Assembly (NCBI RefSeq): GCF_014269035.2
Contig: NZ_JABWRP020000006.1
Span: 1-64,000 of the forward strand
DNA: 64,000 nt
From: Pseudomonas vlassakiae
GTDB lineage: Bacteria; Pseudomonadota; Gammaproteobacteria; Pseudomonadales; Pseudomonadaceae
Direction of reading: 5' to 3'
Position numbers and translations under genes: made by a program. Shown one piece after another: positions 32,300-44,557 of this stretch. The notes under the pieces are model-generated. The model ran no database searches and had not been told where the DNA came from. It saw only the letters and a list, made by a program, of their open reading frames with translations. The first letter of the stretch is position 1, and each line of letters opens with the position of its first letter.

Positions 32300-32920
32300 A
32301 TGGCACGTTACATTGGTCCAAAATGCAAACTGTCTCGTCGTGAAGGCACCGACCTGTTCCTGAAGAGCGGCGTTCGCGCTCTGGAATCGAAGTGCAACAT
32401 CGAAGCAGCCCCAGGTATCCACGGTCAGCGCCGTGGCCGTCAGTCCGACTACGGTACCCAGCTGCGCGAGAAGCAAAAAGTCCGTCGTATCTACGGTGTT
32501 CTGGAGCGTCAGTTCCGCGGTTACTACCAAGCTGCTGCCTCGAAAAAAGGCGCAACCGGTGAGAACCTGCTGCAACTGCTCGAGTGCCGTCTGGATAACG
32601 TCGTTTACCGTATGGGCTTCGGTTCGACTCGTTCCGAATCCCGTCAGCTGGTTTCGCACAAGGCAATCAGCGTCAACGGTAAGACTGTAAACATTCCATC
32701 CTACCAAGTTCGTCCGGGTGACGTGGTCGCGGTTCGCGAGAAGTCGCTGAACCAGCTGCGCATTGTTCAAGCCCTTGAACTGTGCGCCCAGCGTGGCCGC
32801 GTTGAGTGGGTAGAAGTAGATTCTGCTAAGAAGTCGGGCGTTTTCAAGAACGTTCCTGCTCGCGGCGATCTGTCTGCCGACATCAACGAAAACCTGATTG
32901 TCGAGCTCTACTCCAAGTAA
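32300..32920 (+). CDS. rpsD: 30S ribosomal protein S4
   Basis: S4 is a primary 16S binder and the alpha operon repressor in related bacteria. The 206-residue product starts [16 protein letters not shown] and has the S4 RNA-binding domain ([20 protein letters not shown]). Confidence 0.97.
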   Translation: MARYIGPKCKLSRREGTDLFLKSGVRALESKCNIEAAPGIHGQRRGRQSDYGTQLREKQKVRRIYGVLERQFRGYYQAAASKKGATGENLLQLLECRLDNVVYRMGFGSTRSESRQLVSHKAISVNGKTVNIPSYQVRPGDVVAVREKSLNQLRIVQALELCAQRGRVEWVEVDSAKKSGVFKNVPARGDLSADINENLIVELYSK

Positions 32921-32942
32921 GGGCTAGAAAATAGGTGCATCC

Positions 32943-33944
32943 ATGCAGATTTCGGTAAATGAGTTCCTGACTCCCCGCCATATTGATGTGCAGGTAGTCA
33001 GTCCGACCCGCGCCAAGATTACGCTCGAGCCTCTCGAGCGTGGTTTCGGCCATACCCTGGGCAACGCGCTGCGCCGCATCCTGTTGTCCTCCATGCCTGG
33101 CTGTGCAGTAGTCGAGGCCGAGATCGATGGCGTACTCCACGAGTACTCCGCGATCGAAGGTGTTCAGGAAGACGTCATTGAAATCCTGTTGAACCTGAAA
33201 GGCCTGGCTATCAAACTGCACGGTCGTGACGAAGTTACGCTGACCTTGTCGAAAAAGGGTTCGGGGGTGGTTACCGCTGCCGATATTCAGCTGGATCACG
33301 ATGTCGAGATCGTCAACCCCGATCACGTAATCGCGAACCTGGCGTCCAACGGCGCCCTGAACATGAAGCTCACCGTAGCTCGTGGTCGTGGTTACGAGCC
33401 GGCTGACTCCCGTCAAACCGACGAAGACGAAAGCCGTAGCATTGGCCGTCTGCAGCTGGACGCTTCGTTCAGCCCGGTGCGTCGTATCGCCTATGTGGTC
33501 GAAAACGCCCGTGTTGAACAGCGTACCAACCTGGACAAGCTGGTCATTGATCTGGAAACCAACGGCACCCTGGATCCTGAAGAGGCTATCCGCCGCGCTG
33601 CGACCATCCTGCAACAGCAGTTGGCCGCGTTCGTCGACCTCAAGGGTGACAGCGAGCCTGTCGTAGTCGAGCAGGAAGACGAGATCGATCCGATCCTGCT
33701 GCGCCCGGTTGACGACCTGGAACTGACTGTACGTTCGGCCAACTGCCTCAAGGCGGAGAACATCTACTACATCGGCGACCTGATTCAGCGTACCGAAGTA
33801 GAGCTGTTGAAGACTCCTAACCTGGGCAAGAAGTCCCTGACTGAAATCAAGGACGTCCTGGCCTCTCGTGGTCTGTCTCTCGGCATGCGCCTCGACAACT
33901 GGCCGCCTGCAAGTCTTAAGAAAGACGACAAGGCGACCGCCTGA
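32943..33944 (+). CDS. rpoA: RNA polymerase alpha subunit
   Basis: RpoA dimerises to start polymerase assembly; its C-terminal domain binds UP elements and activators. The 333-residue product has the N-terminal assembly domain ([20 protein letters not shown]) and a C-terminal domain with [11 protein letters not shown] and [20 protein letters not shown], nearly the same as E. coli. Confidence 0.98.
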
Positions 33945-33986
33945 TCGTCGTAATCACCGAACGTAGTGTTTGGTAAGGAATGAATC

Positions 33987-34373
33987 ATGCGTCATCGTAA
34001 AAGTGGACGTCACCTGAGCCGTACCAGCTCTCACCGCAAGGCTATGTTCCAGAACATGGCAGTGTCGTTGATCGAGCACGAGCTGATCAAAACCACCCTG
34101 CCGAAAGCCAAGGAGCTGCGCCGCGTTGCCGAGCCGCTGATCACCCTGGCCAAGGAAGACAGCGTTGCTAACCGTCGTCTGGCCTTCGATCGTACTCGTT
34201 CGAAGTCCGCTGTTGGCAAACTGTTCAACGACCTGGGCAAGCGTTACGCCACCCGTCAGGGCGGCTACCTGCGCATCCTGAAGTGCGGTTTCCGCGCTGG
34301 CGACAACGCGCCTATGGCGTACGTCGAGCTGGTTGATCGTCCGGTCGGCGGTGCTGTAGAAGCTGCTGAGTAA
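33987..34373 (+). CDS. rplQ: 50S ribosomal protein L17
   Basis: L17 is at the 50S solvent side. The 128-residue product starts [20 protein letters not shown]. Last gene of the ribosomal block, followed by a terminator. Confidence 0.97.
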   Translation: MRHRKSGRHLSRTSSHRKAMFQNMAVSLIEHELIKTTLPKAKELRRVAEPLITLAKEDSVANRRLAFDRTRSKSAVGKLFNDLGKRYATRQGGYLRILKCGFRAGDNAPMAYVELVDRPVGGAVEAAE

Positions 34374-34394
34374 GACGTTCTGTCTGCTACAGAG

Positions 34395-34419
34395 AACCGG
34401 GCCTAGTGCCCGGTTTTTT
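34395..34419 (+). terminator. Rho-independent terminator after rplQ
   Basis: AACCGGGC (34395-34402) pairs with GCCCGGTT (34408-34415), with a six-T run. It ends the alpha operon. Confidence 0.92.
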
Positions 34420-34468
34420 GTTCTTGCAGGTATTATTTATTTCTATTGATGTAACTCATGTAATGAAT

Positions 34469-34497
34469 TTGTTCTGAGATAACCGCTCATCGATACT
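34469..34497 (+). promoter_or_regulatory. Candidate katA promoter
   Basis: TTGTTC (34469-34474) and GATACT (34492-34497) are 17 bases apart, about 50 bases before katA. The region upstream (34420-34468) is AT-rich. An OxyR site would be expected for this gene, but no clear ATAG-N7-CTAT tetrad series was found. Confidence 0.4.
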
Positions 34498-34545
34498 TCT
34501 TCTCAAGCCGTTAAGCCGGCACTCGAAGACCGATAAGGAGAGCCC

Positions 34546-35985
34546 ATGAGCAAACTTCTCACCACCGCCAGCGGTGCACCTGTAGCCGACAACCAGAATT
34601 CCCGCTCCGCCGGCCCGCGTGGCCCGCTGCTGCTCGACGACTTCCACCTGATCGAGAAGCTTGCCCACTTCAACCGCGAGAACATCCCTGAGCGCCGTGT
34701 GCATGCGAAAGGTTCGGGTGCCTACGGCACCTTCACCGTCACCCGCGATATCACCTCGTATACCAGTGCCAAGCTGTTCGAACAGATTGGCAAGCAGACC
34801 GAGACCTTCCTGCGCTTCTCGACGGTCGGCGGCGAGCGTGGCTCGGCGGATACCGAGCGCGATCCGCGTGGCTTTGCGGTCAAGTTCTACACCGAGGAAG
34901 GCAACTGGGACATCGTGGGCAACAACACCCCGGTATTCTTCATCCGCGATCCGCTCAAGTTCCCGGATTTTATCCACACCCAGAAGCGTCACCCGCAAAC
35001 CAACCTGAAGAACGCCCAGATGATGTGGGACTTCTGGTCGCATTCGCCCGAGGCCCTGCACCAGGTCACGATCCTGTTCTCCGACCGCGGCATTCCGGAC
35101 GGTTACCGGCATATGCACGGTTTTGGCAGCCACACCTACAGCCTGATCAATGGCCAAGGCGAGCGCACTTGGGTCAAGTGGCACTTCAAGACTCAGCAAG
35201 GTATCAAGAACCTGACGCCGGCCGACGCAGCACGCCTGGCCGGTACCGACCCGGACTACGCCCAGCGTGACCTGTTCGAGGCCATCGACCGGGGTGACTT
35301 CCCGCGCTGGACCGTGTGCATCCAGGTGATGAGCGAGGCCGAGGCGGCCAACCGCGACGAGAACCCGTTCGATGTAACCAAGACCTGGTCGCAAAAAGAC
35401 TACCCACTGATCGAAGTCGGGGTGCTGGAGCTCAACCGCAACCCGCTCAACTATTTCGCCGAGGTGGAGCAGGCGGCATTCGGCCCGAGCAACATGGTCC
35501 CGGGTGTCGGCTTGTCCCCTGACCGCATGCTGCAGGGCCGCGTATTCGCTTACGCCGATGCACACCGCTACCGTGTGGGTACCAACCACCAGCAGCTGCC
35601 GGTGAACGCCCCACGTAGCCCGGTGAACAGCTACCAGCGCGATGGTTCGATGGCCATGGGCAGTTACGGCAGTGCGCCGAACTACGAGCCCAACAGCTAC
35701 GCCGATGCGCCGAAGCAGTCGCCACGTTACGCCGAACCCGCACTGGCTCTCAGCGGTGCGGCGGACCGCCACAATCACCGCGAGGACAACGATTACTACA
35801 GCCACGCCGGTGCGCTGTTCCGCCTGATGAGTGACGAGCAGAAGGCACTGCTGATCAGTAATATCGCCGGCACCATGGCGGGCGTCAGCGAAGACGTGAT
35901 TCAGCGCCAGTTGCAGTACTTCTACAAGGCTGACCCGGCCTACGGCGAAGGCATCGCCAAGGCATTGGGGGTTAATCTCGCCTAA
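34546..35985 (+). CDS. katA: Monofunctional haem catalase
   Basis: The enzyme breaks hydrogen peroxide down to water and oxygen. The 479-residue length fits small-subunit clade 3 catalases. The distal haem histidine is His53 in [13 protein letters not shown] and the proximal haem ligand tyrosine is Tyr336 in [15 protein letters not shown]. No signal peptide. The adjacent ferritin gene makes an oxidative-stress/iron pair, the same order as katA-ftnA in P. aeruginosa. AAGGAG precedes the start. Confidence 0.96.
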   Translation: MSKLLTTASGAPVADNQNSRSAGPRGPLLLDDFHLIEKLAHFNRENIPERRVHAKGSGAYGTFTVTRDITSYTSAKLFEQIGKQTETFLRFSTVGGERGSADTERDPRGFAVKFYTEEGNWDIVGNNTPVFFIRDPLKFPDFIHTQKRHPQTNLKNAQMMWDFWSHSPEALHQVTILFSDRGIPDGYRHMHGFGSHTYSLINGQGERTWVKWHFKTQQGIKNLTPADAARLAGTDPDYAQRDLFEAIDRGDFPRWTVCIQVMSEAEAANRDENPFDVTKTWSQKDYPLIEVGVLELNRNPLNYFAEVEQAAFGPSNMVPGVGLSPDRMLQGRVFAYADAHRYRVGTNHQQLPVNAPRSPVNSYQRDGSMAMGSYGSAPNYEPNSYADAPKQSPRYAEPALALSGAADRHNHREDNDYYSHAGALFRLMSDEQKALLISNIAGTMAGVSEDVIQRQLQYFYKADPAYGEGIAKALGVNLA

Positions 35986-36002
35986 GTCGAAGTGATAAGA
36001 AG

Positions 36003-36027
36003 AACCGCCCTCATTTGGGCGGTTTTT
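36003..36027 (+). terminator. Rho-independent terminator after katA
   Basis: AACCGCCC (36003-36010) pairs with GGGCGGTT (36017-36024), followed by TTT. It implies that the following ferritin gene has its own promoter. Confidence 0.9.
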
Positions 36028-36148
36028 CAATGAATATCACTACTGTTTAACCGATTTTTTGCTTCTAATTGCGCGTTTTTCAGTGACCGCGCGCAAAAGC
36101 TGGTTCACACTATGTGCATCAGTCGTTTTCACAGGGAGAAGCAGGGCG

Positions 36149-36613
36149 ATGCAAGGTCACCCGGACGTTATCAACTACCTCGTCACGTTGCTGAAGGGCG
36201 AACTGGCGGCTCGCGACCAGTACTTCATCCACTCACGCATGTACGAAGACTGGGGCCTGACCAAGCTCTACGAGCGTATCAACCACGAGATGGAAGAAGA
36301 GACGCAGCACGCTGATGCCCTGATGCGTCGTATCCTCATGCTCGAAGGCACTCCAGACATGCGCGCGGATGATCTCGAAGTGGGCAGCACCGTGCCGGAG
36401 ATGATCGAGGCCGACCTCAAGCTCGAGTACAAGGTGCGTGGCGCTCTGTGCAAAGGCATCGAGCTGTGCGAACTGCACAAGGACTACATCAGCCGCGACA
36501 TCCTGCGCGCGCAGTTGGCTGACACCGAAGAAGATCACACCTACTGGCTGGAGAAGCAGCAGGGTCTGATCAAGGCCATCGGTCTGGAGAATTACCTGCA
36601 GTCGCAGATGTAA
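36149..36613 (+). CDS. Ferritin of the Bfr family lacking the haem-ligand Met (FtnA-like)
   Basis: This 154-residue four-helix protein stores iron in a 24-subunit cage. Ferroxidase residues are present: Glu18, Glu51, His54, Glu93, Glu127 and His130. Residue 52, a methionine that binds haem in true bacterioferritins, is threonine here (EEETQHAD). That matches the haem-poor P. aeruginosa FtnA, once called BfrA, which also lies between katA and uvrA. The start [11 protein letters not shown] is chosen over an upstream in-frame start at 36059 because GGAG precedes it and the family begins there. Confidence 0.92.
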
Positions 36614-36630
36614 GTTATCCACAGCGTCAC

Positions 36631-36669
36631 GAAAAAGCCCCTGGCACCAACGGTACCAGGGGCTTTTTC
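36631..36669. terminator. Bidirectional terminator between ferritin gene and uvrA
   Basis: GAAAAAGCCCCTGG (36631-36644) pairs perfectly with 36656-36669. The A-run and T-run at either end let it serve both the ferritin gene (plus) and uvrA (minus). Confidence 0.92.
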
Positions 36670-36685
36670 ATGCCCGTGCCAACCG

Positions 36686-39520
<2,835 letters not shown>

Positions 39521-39649
39521 TGCGGCCTCGCTCGGCGGGCATAAACAAGGAAGTATACGGCGCGCTGCCAGTACGCGGCAAAGCGTCGCGTAGATGCCGT
39601 CAAGCTGTCGGACTGATAGAATCGCCGCCGGTTCACACGAGGTTTATCC

Positions 39650-41044
39650 ATGCACGACACCCACAACGAGCGCATGAGCAGCGGCGAAACCCGCGCTGCT
39701 GGCGGCCTGGCCCTGGTCTTTGCCTTTCGTATGCTGGGCATGTTCATGGTCTTGCCGGTGCTGGCCACCTACGGCATGGACCTGGCCGGCGCTACCCCTG
39801 CGCTGATCGGCCTGGCCATAGGCGCCTATGGCCTGACCCAGGCGGTATTGCAGATCCCGTTCGGGATGATTTCCGACCGCATTGGCCGCCGGCCGGTCAT
39901 TTACCTGGGGCTGGTGGTGTTTGCCCTGGGTAGCCTGTTGGCGGCTCAGGCAGACTCCATCTGGGGGGTGATCGCCGGGCGTATCCTGCAGGGCGCGGGG
40001 GCGATTTCCGCGGCGGTCATGGCCTTGCTCTCGGACCTGACCCGCGAGCAGCACCGGACCAAGGCGATGGCGATGATCGGCATGAGCATCGGCCTGTCGT
40101 TTGCCGTGGCCATGGTCATAGGCCCATTGCTCACAAGCCACTTCGGCTTGTCAGGATTGTTCCTGGCCACCGCAGGACTTGCCCTGGTGGGTATCCTGCT
40201 GATCACCTTTGTCGTACCCAATACCCACAGCACATTGCAGCACCGCGAGTCGGGTGTGGCGCGCCAGGCCCTCGGCCCGACCCTGCGTCATCCGGACCTT
40301 CTGCGCCTGGATGCGGGCATTTTCATCCTCCACGCCATCCTCATGGCCAGCTTCGTCGCGCTGCCCCTGGCCTTCGTCGAACGCGGCGACCTGCCCAAGG
40401 AGCAGCACTGGTGGGTATACCTGACCGCGTTGCTGATCTCATTTTTTGCAATGATCCCGTTCATCATCTACGGCGAAAAAAAGCGCAAGATGAAACGCGT
40501 CCTGGCCGGTGCGGTCAGTGTCCTGCTGCTGACGGAAGTGTTCTTCTGGCAGTGGGCTGACGGTTTGCGCGGACTGGTGATTGGCACCGTGGTATTCTTT
40601 ACCGCATTCAACCTGCTGGAGGCCTCGTTGCCTTCGCTGGTGAGCAAGGTGTCGCCTGCTGGTGGCAAGGGGACGGCGATGGGGGTGTACTCCACCAGCC
40701 AGTTCCTCGGCGCTGCCCTGGGAGGCATCCTCGGTGGCTGGCTGTTCCAGCACGGCGGGCTGAACATGGTGTTCCTTGGTTGCGCAATCCTGTGTGCCAT
40801 CTGGTTGGTCGTCGCCTTGCGCATGAACGAGCCGCCCTATGTGACCAGCCTGCGCATGCCGCTGACGCCAGAGGCCGTTCGGGAAGCCGGCTTGACCGAG
40901 CGCCTGATGGCCGTGCCGGGTGTGACCGACGCCGTGGTGGTGGCAGATGAAGCCGCCATCTATATCAAACTGGATACGAAAATTTTGGACCGTGCGACCC
41001 TCGAGCGACTGGTGAATCCAGCCTCATCGGCGTGCGAAGCCTAG
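39650..41044 (+). CDS. MFS transporter, YajR-like, with C-terminal soluble domain
   Basis: The 464-residue protein has about twelve membrane segments, the loop-2/3 MFS motif GMISDRIGRRPVI and a proline-free motif-C-like region. After the last helix, about 65 residues (from about 395) form a small alpha/beta domain (LMAVPGVTDAVVVADEAAIYIKLD), as in E. coli YajR, whose C-terminal ferredoxin-like domain is known. A TAGAAT -10-like sequence lies at 39617. ssb begins 9 bases after the stop. Substrate unknown. Confidence 0.88.
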   Translation: MHDTHNERMSSGETRAAGGLALVFAFRMLGMFMVLPVLATYGMDLAGATPALIGLAIGAYGLTQAVLQIPFGMISDRIGRRPVIYLGLVVFALGSLLAAQADSIWGVIAGRILQGAGAISAAVMALLSDLTREQHRTKAMAMIGMSIGLSFAVAMVIGPLLTSHFGLSGLFLATAGLALVGILLITFVVPNTHSTLQHRESGVARQALGPTLRHPDLLRLDAGIFILHAILMASFVALPLAFVERGDLPKEQHWWVYLTALLISFFAMIPFIIYGEKKRKMKRVLAGAVSVLLLTEVFFWQWADGLRGLVIGTVVFFTAFNLLEASLPSLVSKVSPAGGKGTAMGVYSTSQFLGAALGGILGGWLFQHGGLNMVFLGCAILCAIWLVVALRMNEPPYVTSLRMPLTPEAVREAGLTERLMAVPGVTDAVVVADEAAIYIKLDTKILDRATLERLVNPASSACEA

Positions 41045-41053
41045 GAGAACGTT

Positions 41054-41596
41054 ATGGCCCGTGGGGTTAACAAAGTCATTCTGGTCGGCACGTGTGGCCA
41101 GGATCCCGAAGTCCGCTACCTGCCCAACGGTAACGCCGTGACCAACCTGAGCCTGGCCACCAGCGAGCAGTGGACCGACAAGCAGTCGGGCCAGAAGGTC
41201 GAGCGTACCGAGTGGCACCGTGTCTCGCTGTTCGGCAAGGTTGCCGAAATTGCCGGCGAGTACCTGCGCAAAGGTTCGCAGTGCTACATCGAAGGCAAGC
41301 TGCAGACCCGCGAATGGGAAAAGGACGGTATCAAGCGCTATACCACCGAAATCATCGTCGACATCAACGGCACCATGCAGTTGCTCGGCGGTCGTCCGCA
41401 GGGCCAGCAGCAGGGCGGTGACCCGTACAACCAGGGTGGCGGCAACTACGGTGGCGGCCAACAGCAACAGTACAACCAGGCCCCGCCACGCCAACAGGCT
41501 CAGCGCCCGCAGCAGCAACAGCGCCCGGCGCCGCAGCAGCCAGCACCGCAACCAGCGGCTGACTTTGACAGCTTCGATGACGACATTCCGTTCTGA
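41054..41596 (+). CDS. ssb: Single-stranded DNA-binding protein
   Basis: SSB coats single-stranded DNA in replication and repair. The 180-residue product has the N-terminal OB fold ([20 protein letters not shown]), a Gln/Gly/Pro-rich linker (about 115-168) and the acidic tip FDDDIPF that recruits partner proteins. Encoded next to uvrA, as often in gammaproteobacteria. Confidence 0.97.
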   Translation: MARGVNKVILVGTCGQDPEVRYLPNGNAVTNLSLATSEQWTDKQSGQKVERTEWHRVSLFGKVAEIAGEYLRKGSQCYIEGKLQTREWEKDGIKRYTTEIIVDINGTMQLLGGRPQGQQQGGDPYNQGGGNYGGGQQQQYNQAPPRQQAQRPQQQQRPAPQQPAPQPAADFDSFDDDIPF

Positions 41597-41625
41597 TTGA
41601 ACGGTCAGGCGTCTGGCTGGCACAG

Positions 41626-41655
41626 AAACCCAGGGCATTTGCCCTGGGTTTTTTT
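41626..41655 (+). terminator. Rho-independent terminator after ssb
   Basis: AAACCCAGGGC (41626-41636), ATTT loop, GCCCTGGGTTT (41641-41651) and further Ts to 41655. It can also serve the convergent MocR gene, whose stop is at 41687. Confidence 0.93.
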
Positions 41656-41686
41656 ATGCCTATATTTCCGTGTTCCTGCGGTCGAC

Positions 41687-43081
41687 TCAATAAAACAACC
41701 GGGGCTCTGACGAATCCAGCAGGCTCGCCAGTTTGGTCAAGGCAAACCCCAATTCCTGGCGGGTTGGGGCCATCAAGGCAATGCGTACCCCGCACGTGGC
41801 ATGGCTGCGCTCGGGCAGGAACTGGCTGCCACTGACTACCGTAACGCCATTGTTGCGCGCCAGATTGGCGAACTCGTCGCTGGTCCAGGGTTCGGGCAGC
41901 TCCAGCCAGATATGGAAGCTGTTGGCTTGGCTGCGGATCCTGTACTTGCCGAGGATCTCGCATGCCATATGCTGGCGTGCAGCCGCTTCTTCCCGTTGTA
42001 CCTGCACCAGCTGGTCGGCCATGCCACTGTTGATCAGGTTGCTAGCCAGCTGCGCCATCAATGGCGAAGGCATCCAGACACTGCTGCGCACCATCGACGA
42101 CAGCCGCGAGAGGGTTTGCGGCGGGGCATACAGGTAGCCGATGCGCAGCGCCGGCAGCACGCTTTTGGACAGGCTGGTGAGGTACACCGAACGTTCAGGG
42201 GCATAGGCGGCAAGCGGCTTGTAATCCGGGGAGGGTTCGAGAAAGCCGTAGATGTCGTCATCGACAATGAACAGGTCGAACTCGCGAGCGATCTGTGCGA
42301 TGGCCTCGCGCCGTGCTTGGGGCATGATCGAGTTGGTCGGGTTCTGGTGCGTAGTGACGCAAACCAGCAGCGAAGGGCGGTACTCGATGCATGCCGCACG
42401 CAGTGCTTCGGGAATCAGGCCGAACTCGTCCATGGCCACGCCGCGCAGGCGGCGGCCCATGCTGTGGGCCAGGGAGATGATGCCTGGATAGCAGAACGAC
42501 TCGCACAGCACCACGTCATCGCTCTTCGAGAGGCTGCTGATGGCCACCAGCAGGCCGTGCTGGGCGCCGGACGTCAGCACTACTTGCTGCCAGCTGGCTT
42601 CGGGGAGCCAACGCCTGATCCAGGCCGCGCCGGCCTGCTTGTGCGTCGCATGGCCGCCCTCGGTGACATAGTCCAGCACCTGGGCCAGGTCGGGCGCTTG
42701 GGCCAGCTCGTTGATGGCGCCGCGTAGCCAGTCGGTCATGTGCGCGTCGTTGGGCTTGATGATCGACAGGTCGATCTGCCCGTTGTCGCGCTCGACGAGG
42801 GCGGCCCCAGGACGCGCAGGCGGGGCGGCGGGCTGCGCCTGTGGTTGCGGCAGCACGAAGGTTCCGCGCCCGACTTCGCCCACCACCAGGCCACGCTTGG
42901 CGGCTTCGTCATAGGCTCGGCCGATGGTACCGGGTGTGACGTCCAGTGACTCGGCGAGGTCCTTGAGGGTTGGCAAGCGTTCGCCAGCCACCAGCCGGCC
43001 GCTGCCGATGTCCTGCTCCAGGGCATCGGCGATCATCAGGTAGACCGGCTGCGCCAGGTCGCTGTAGTGAGGAACCCACAT
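41687..43081 (-). CDS. MocR/PdxR-type regulator (GntR HTH fused to PLP aminotransferase fold)
   Basis: The 464-residue protein has an N-terminal GntR winged helix (GERLPTLKDLAESLDVTPGT), a linker rich in Pro/Ala/Gln, and a fold-type I aminotransferase-like domain with the PLP lysine in LTSLSKSVLPALRIGY and a DDDIYGFL segment. MocR proteins sense amino acids or amines through PLP. It is transcribed away from the oxygenase-TSUP-SDR unit and is its likely activator. The start at MWVPHYSDL is preferred; the frame is open to 43123. Neither start has a good Shine-Dalgarno. Confidence 0.9.
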   Translation of the reverse strand: MWVPHYSDLAQPVYLMIADALEQDIGSGRLVAGERLPTLKDLAESLDVTPGTIGRAYDEAAKRGLVVGEVGRGTFVLPQPQAQPAAPPARPGAALVERDNGQIDLSIIKPNDAHMTDWLRGAINELAQAPDLAQVLDYVTEGGHATHKQAGAAWIRRWLPEASWQQVVLTSGAQHGLLVAISSLSKSDDVVLCESFCYPGIISLAHSMGRRLRGVAMDEFGLIPEALRAACIEYRPSLLVCVTTHQNPTNSIMPQARREAIAQIAREFDLFIVDDDIYGFLEPSPDYKPLAAYAPERSVYLTSLSKSVLPALRIGYLYAPPQTLSRLSSMVRSSVWMPSPLMAQLASNLINSGMADQLVQVQREEAAARQHMACEILGKYRIRSQANSFHIWLELPEPWTSDEFANLARNNGVTVVSGSQFLPERSHATCGVRIALMAPTRQELGFALTKLASLLDSSEPRLFY

Positions 43082-43502
43082 AGAAATGGCACCAGAATCT
43101 GCGAGAGCCCGGAAGCCTAGCACGAATGGTCTGATGCCAGTAATTGTGTTTTCTTACAGGTAAATTGCATCGATTAAATCGCTTCGATCTTACGTTATCC
43201 GGCTTTTCAGCTGATGGACGCCAGTCGTGCAAGCTGGCTTTGATTGGGCGTTTTCATATCAAACTTGAAATAAATCTTCTAAAAATCAATAGGTTAATAG
43301 CGTAGATTCATTTGCGTGTTTGCGTCATCGATAAAATGCATTGAGTCGATGTTATTTTTGTAATTACAATGATTGAGTCGATTCAATGCGCAGGCCGTCC
43401 CCCGGCATGCTCGATCGTCCCGCTGTGACCGGCTTCATAAAACATCAACATCTGCCGACGACACCGACTGGCCTCAGCCAGCAACATGGAATATCACTGC
43501 AA
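43082..43502. promoter_or_regulatory. AT-rich divergent control region with direct repeats
   Basis: This gap is clearly more AT-rich than its surroundings. ATTGAGTCGAT occurs twice in direct orientation (43340-43350 and 43372-43382; 32-bp period). Between them lies a perfect 12-bp palindrome TTGTAATTACAA (43358-43369). A candidate promoter (TTGAGT 43341-43346, 18 bases, TACAAT 43365-43370) points to the oxygenase. A separate palindrome CGATTAAATCG lies at 43171-43181 near the MocR gene. If the oxygenase starts at 43503, its leader is about 125 bases. Confidence 0.65.
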
Positions 43503-44528
43503 ATGGAAAGTGCACACCTGCATCAAGGCGCCGAGTTTCAAGCCTCACTGGAGATCCGTCTGCCCTGGGTCATCTCCAGCGCCTGGCAAACCCTGCTGAA
43601 CAACACACCGCTCGACTTCGAGACGAACAAAGAACTTTATCCGCAGCTCAAGGACCAGGCGCAGGACGTGTTGGGCAAGGCGCTGTGCCAACAGATCCAT
43701 GGCTTTGTCGCGGATCCGTACCAGACCAGCATGATCGTGCGTAACTGCCCGCGGGACCGTGATATCCCGCCCACGCCATACTCGGGGGTGCTCAGTCCGC
43801 GCAGCACCCCGGTTGCATGCCTGGTCAGCCTGACCATGCAGAGCCTGATGGGGATCAACCCTGTGGTGTACGAGGGCGAAAACGACGGCCGGCTGTTCCG
43901 CCATGTCATCCCGTCGCGCCATTCCTCCAGCCACAAGAGCTCCCATGGCTCGCGGCTGCGCTTCTCCTATCACGTGGACAACCCGGACCTGCCGCTGTCA
44001 TCCGAGCCCCTCGGCGCCGCTTCGTGCTGCCCGGAGTACCTGTCGTTCTTCGGCATGCGCTGCGACCCGCGCATCAGTACCACGCTGGTCAGTCTCGATG
44101 CCGTGGTGGCGGCACTGCCCGCGACCACGGTGCGCGAGCTGTGCCTGCCACAATTCGAGATCCGCCGCCCGGACTCGTTCAGTGGCAACCGCCGTTGCAC
44201 GGCCGAACTCCCGGTGCTGGTGCGTGGCCATGCCGGTGAGTGGTTGTGCCGTTTCGACAGCGAGAACACGCACGGTCTCAACCTGCGCGCCGAGCAAGCG
44301 CTGGCCAGCTTGCGCGGTGTGCTGGAAACCCGCCGCTTCGATGAACCGCACCTGCTGCTGCCGGGCGACTTCATGGTCTTCAAGAACCAGCGTGTGCTGC
44401 ATGCCCGCGATGGCTTCGAGCCGCAGAACGATGGTGCTGACCGTTGGCTGCTGCGTCTGTTCGCGGTCAACGACCTTAACCGCGTGCATTTCGCCCGGGC
44501 CGACCACCTCTACGAAGTGCTCTCCTGA
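43503..44528 (+). CDS. Clavaminate-synthase/TauD-like Fe(II)/2-oxoglutarate oxygenase
   Basis: From the ATG at 43503 the product has 341 residues. The metal-binding triad is His157-x-Asp159 (SYHVDNPDLP) and His300 (QRVLHARDGF), with Arg318 (RWLLRLF) as the probable 2-oxoglutarate anchor. The overall shape resembles amino-acid beta-hydroxylases of the VioC/AsnO/clavaminate synthase group more than classical TauD. The frame is open to 43386, but that would add 39 proline- and histidine-rich residues starting on top of the operator repeats. First gene of a three-gene unit; substrate unknown. Confidence 0.8.
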   Translation: MESAHLHQGAEFQASLEIRLPWVISSAWQTLLNNTPLDFETNKELYPQLKDQAQDVLGKALCQQIHGFVADPYQTSMIVRNCPRDRDIPPTPYSGVLSPRSTPVACLVSLTMQSLMGINPVVYEGENDGRLFRHVIPSRHSSSHKSSHGSRLRFSYHVDNPDLPLSSEPLGAASCCPEYLSFFGMRCDPRISTTLVSLDAVVAALPATTVRELCLPQFEIRRPDSFSGNRRCTAELPVLVRGHAGEWLCRFDSENTHGLNLRAEQALASLRGVLETRRFDEPHLLLPGDFMVFKNQRVLHARDGFEPQNDGADRWLLRLFAVNDLNRVHFARADHLYEVLS

Positions 44529-44557
44529 TTTTTTACTGACTCGACGGACGTACCGAT

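Noticed and set aside
34420..34545. OxyR site upstream of katA
   Set aside because: Scattered ATAG/CTAT-like pieces exist, but not with the required seven-base spacing.
39521..39649. LexA box controlling uvrA
   Set aside because: No CTGT-N8-ACAG-type palindrome was seen in the divergent spacer.
43386..43502. 39-residue N-terminal extension of the oxygenase
   Set aside because: It would begin 3 bases after the second operator repeat and only about 9 bases after the expected transcription start. The extension is low in recognisable structure and the domain begins after 43503.
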